64,000 nucleotides of DNA, taken from contig CAWCAJ010000003.1 in assembly GCA_963793465.1 (NCBI GenBank), forward strand, positions 62,001 through 126,000. Reading direction: 5' to 3'. The position numbers and the translations under genes are program-made. Below the pieces are notes generated by a model. It worked only from the letters and a program-made list of their open reading frames with translations, had not been told where the DNA came from and ran no database searches. Origin of the DNA: CAJQPP01 sp963793465 (GTDB lineage: Bacteria > Planctomycetota > Planctomycetia > Pirellulales > Pirellulaceae). Positions 63,214 to 64,000 of the stretch are shown piece after piece. Position 1 is the first letter of the stretch. Each line of letters starts with the position of its first letter.

Positions 63214-64000
63214 TTCGTCGAAACCTCAGCGGCAACGGGTGCCGGTTTACGGGACATGAATTGGGAAATCTCGGTGATCCAGTAACGTTGTTTCTGGAAG
63301 GGATACAGGGGCAGCGGTTCGACGAGCCGCGGTGTTGCAGTACATCCGCGAGAAATCCGGTTTGACACCGCACACGTACAGCATGGCCAACGTTGAGAAT
63401 ATCGAGTCGCTAACCGAATTGGATACAGGCAGACTAACCAGATTATGGCCGTTGACCGATTTCCAGGCCGTGATTGCTGGCGTCTCGGACTGCGGCGGAG
63501 GTCCGATTTGCAGCACTCCATCCAATGGCAGCGACGCCAACTGCGAGAACGATTCTGACCACAGCGACTGGCTGCACAACATCTGCTCTCGCCAGTAGCT
63601 GCCGCCCAAGGAGCGGTGCACGGGCACCGTTTGCCCGCTGATACTGCAAATCAATGGCAAGCTGGGAGGATAGTAGTTGAATGGATCGACCAAGGCTTCA
63701 AAACCCTCGGGATCAATGGTTCCTCGTCGCAAGCGGATCCCCTCCCAGGTCAGGATCAAAGCGTCCAGAAAACTCACGCCCCCCGCCACACAGGAGGCCG
63801 TTAGTTGACCGATGCCAAAACCGATGGCAGCATCCGGGTGGACTCCCCAATCCTGCCAGAGCTTGGCCAGCGCCGACTGCAACAGGAACAGCACCAAATC
63901 ACTGGTGTGGTCCGCTGGTGCATCTTGACCCAGCAATTCCTGAATGCAGAAACCCTCCTGGCCGGTTTCCTGCAAGTGCTGGCTCAGCCGCTCGTTGCAG
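63210..64000 (-). CDS. Polyketide synthase C-terminal part: acyltransferase-like domain without catalytic serine (frameshifted, runs off right edge)
   Basis: The frame is open from the window edge and reads as an acyltransferase domain of a type I PKS: LLQSALAKLWQDWGVHPDAAI, AGGVSFLDALILTWEG, GSYWREQML, LQIGPPPQ, and at the end PLPLYPFQKQRYW. The active-site GHSxGE is GFGIGQ (codons at 63809-63823), so the catalytic Ser is Gly and its neighbour His is Phe; the later GPHP is GPPP. Near 63339 an extra base shifts the frame; the first frame stops at 63247, but the second carries the expected ending EPLPLYPFQKQRYW and stops at 63210 overlapping the next ATG. No KR, ACP or TE follows. The KS is presumably upstream, outside the window. 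Confidence 0.75.

Noticed and set aside
1..64000. tRNA or rRNA genes
   Set aside because: I looked for cloverleaf-like GTTCRANNC segments and rRNA landmarks and found none that held up; a covariance-model scan would be decisive.

Overview
The window reads as chromosomal DNA of a planctomycete, probably a Pirellulales/Rhodopirellula-like marine lineage. This is inferred from the gene families: exported degenerate amidohydrolases, a tricorn-type protease, an ECF sigma factor coupled to a zinc-finger/kinase protein, a BlaI-M56-thioredoxin module, a Bat aerotolerance operon with fused genes, a sulfatase, a sialidase, and many small hairpin repeats. No rRNA, tRNA, CRISPR array or transposase gene was seen.

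Layout. 1-4.5 kb: three minus-strand exported amidohydrolase paralogues (the first runs off the left edge). 5.3-10.8 kb: a FurA-type repressor followed by two catalase-peroxidases, one with a signal peptide and one without. 11.2-17.1 kb: the RNA pseudouridine synthase TruC, divergent from a BlaI repressor, an M56 metallopeptidase and a large Ig-like/TlpA-thioredoxin protein that was probably one gene with the peptidase. 17.5-21 kb: a HAD-META lipoprotein, a small membrane protein, a class II-like cytochrome c and an SRPBCC protein. 21.2-26.6 kb: FtsH and a tricorn-like protease. 26.6-29.3 kb: ECF sigma factor plus anti-sigma/kinase. 29.8-37.3 kb: small membrane protein, DUF6624 protein, a frame-broken SDR, an acetolactate synthase-like/aldehyde dehydrogenase pair, CsrA and a methyltransferase. 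37.5-40.5 kb: S9 peptidase. 40.6-50.3 kb: the minus-strand operon moxR, DUF58, a BatD-like membrane protein, batA, batB-batC fusion and batD-batE fusion. 50.6-58.7 kb: sulfatase, frame-broken galactokinase, a cobalamin-binding sensor-like protein, a DUF4432 sugar-epimerase-like protein, sialidase, Nudix hydrolase and two tiny genes. 58.7-64 kb: a five-copy 176-bp tandem repeat, then a minus-strand biosynthetic operon running in from the right edge: the end of a polyketide synthase and two tandem flavin halogenase-like enzymes.

Genes that work together: FurA probably represses katG under low peroxide; BlaI/M56 form a repressor-protease pair; sigma factor and kinase form a signalling pair with overlapping reading frames; the Bat proteins form one envelope complex served by the MoxR ATPase; galactokinase, DUF4432, sulfatase and sialidase suggest use of sulfated or sialylated sugars. 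The polyketide/halogenase operon is the best candidate for an undescribed system, especially because its acyltransferase-like domain has lost the active-site serine.

Caution: four conserved genes (M56/TlpA, SDR, galK, polyketide synthase) are each broken by what looks like one extra base. All four have the same sign, so sequencing or assembly error is a serious possibility.
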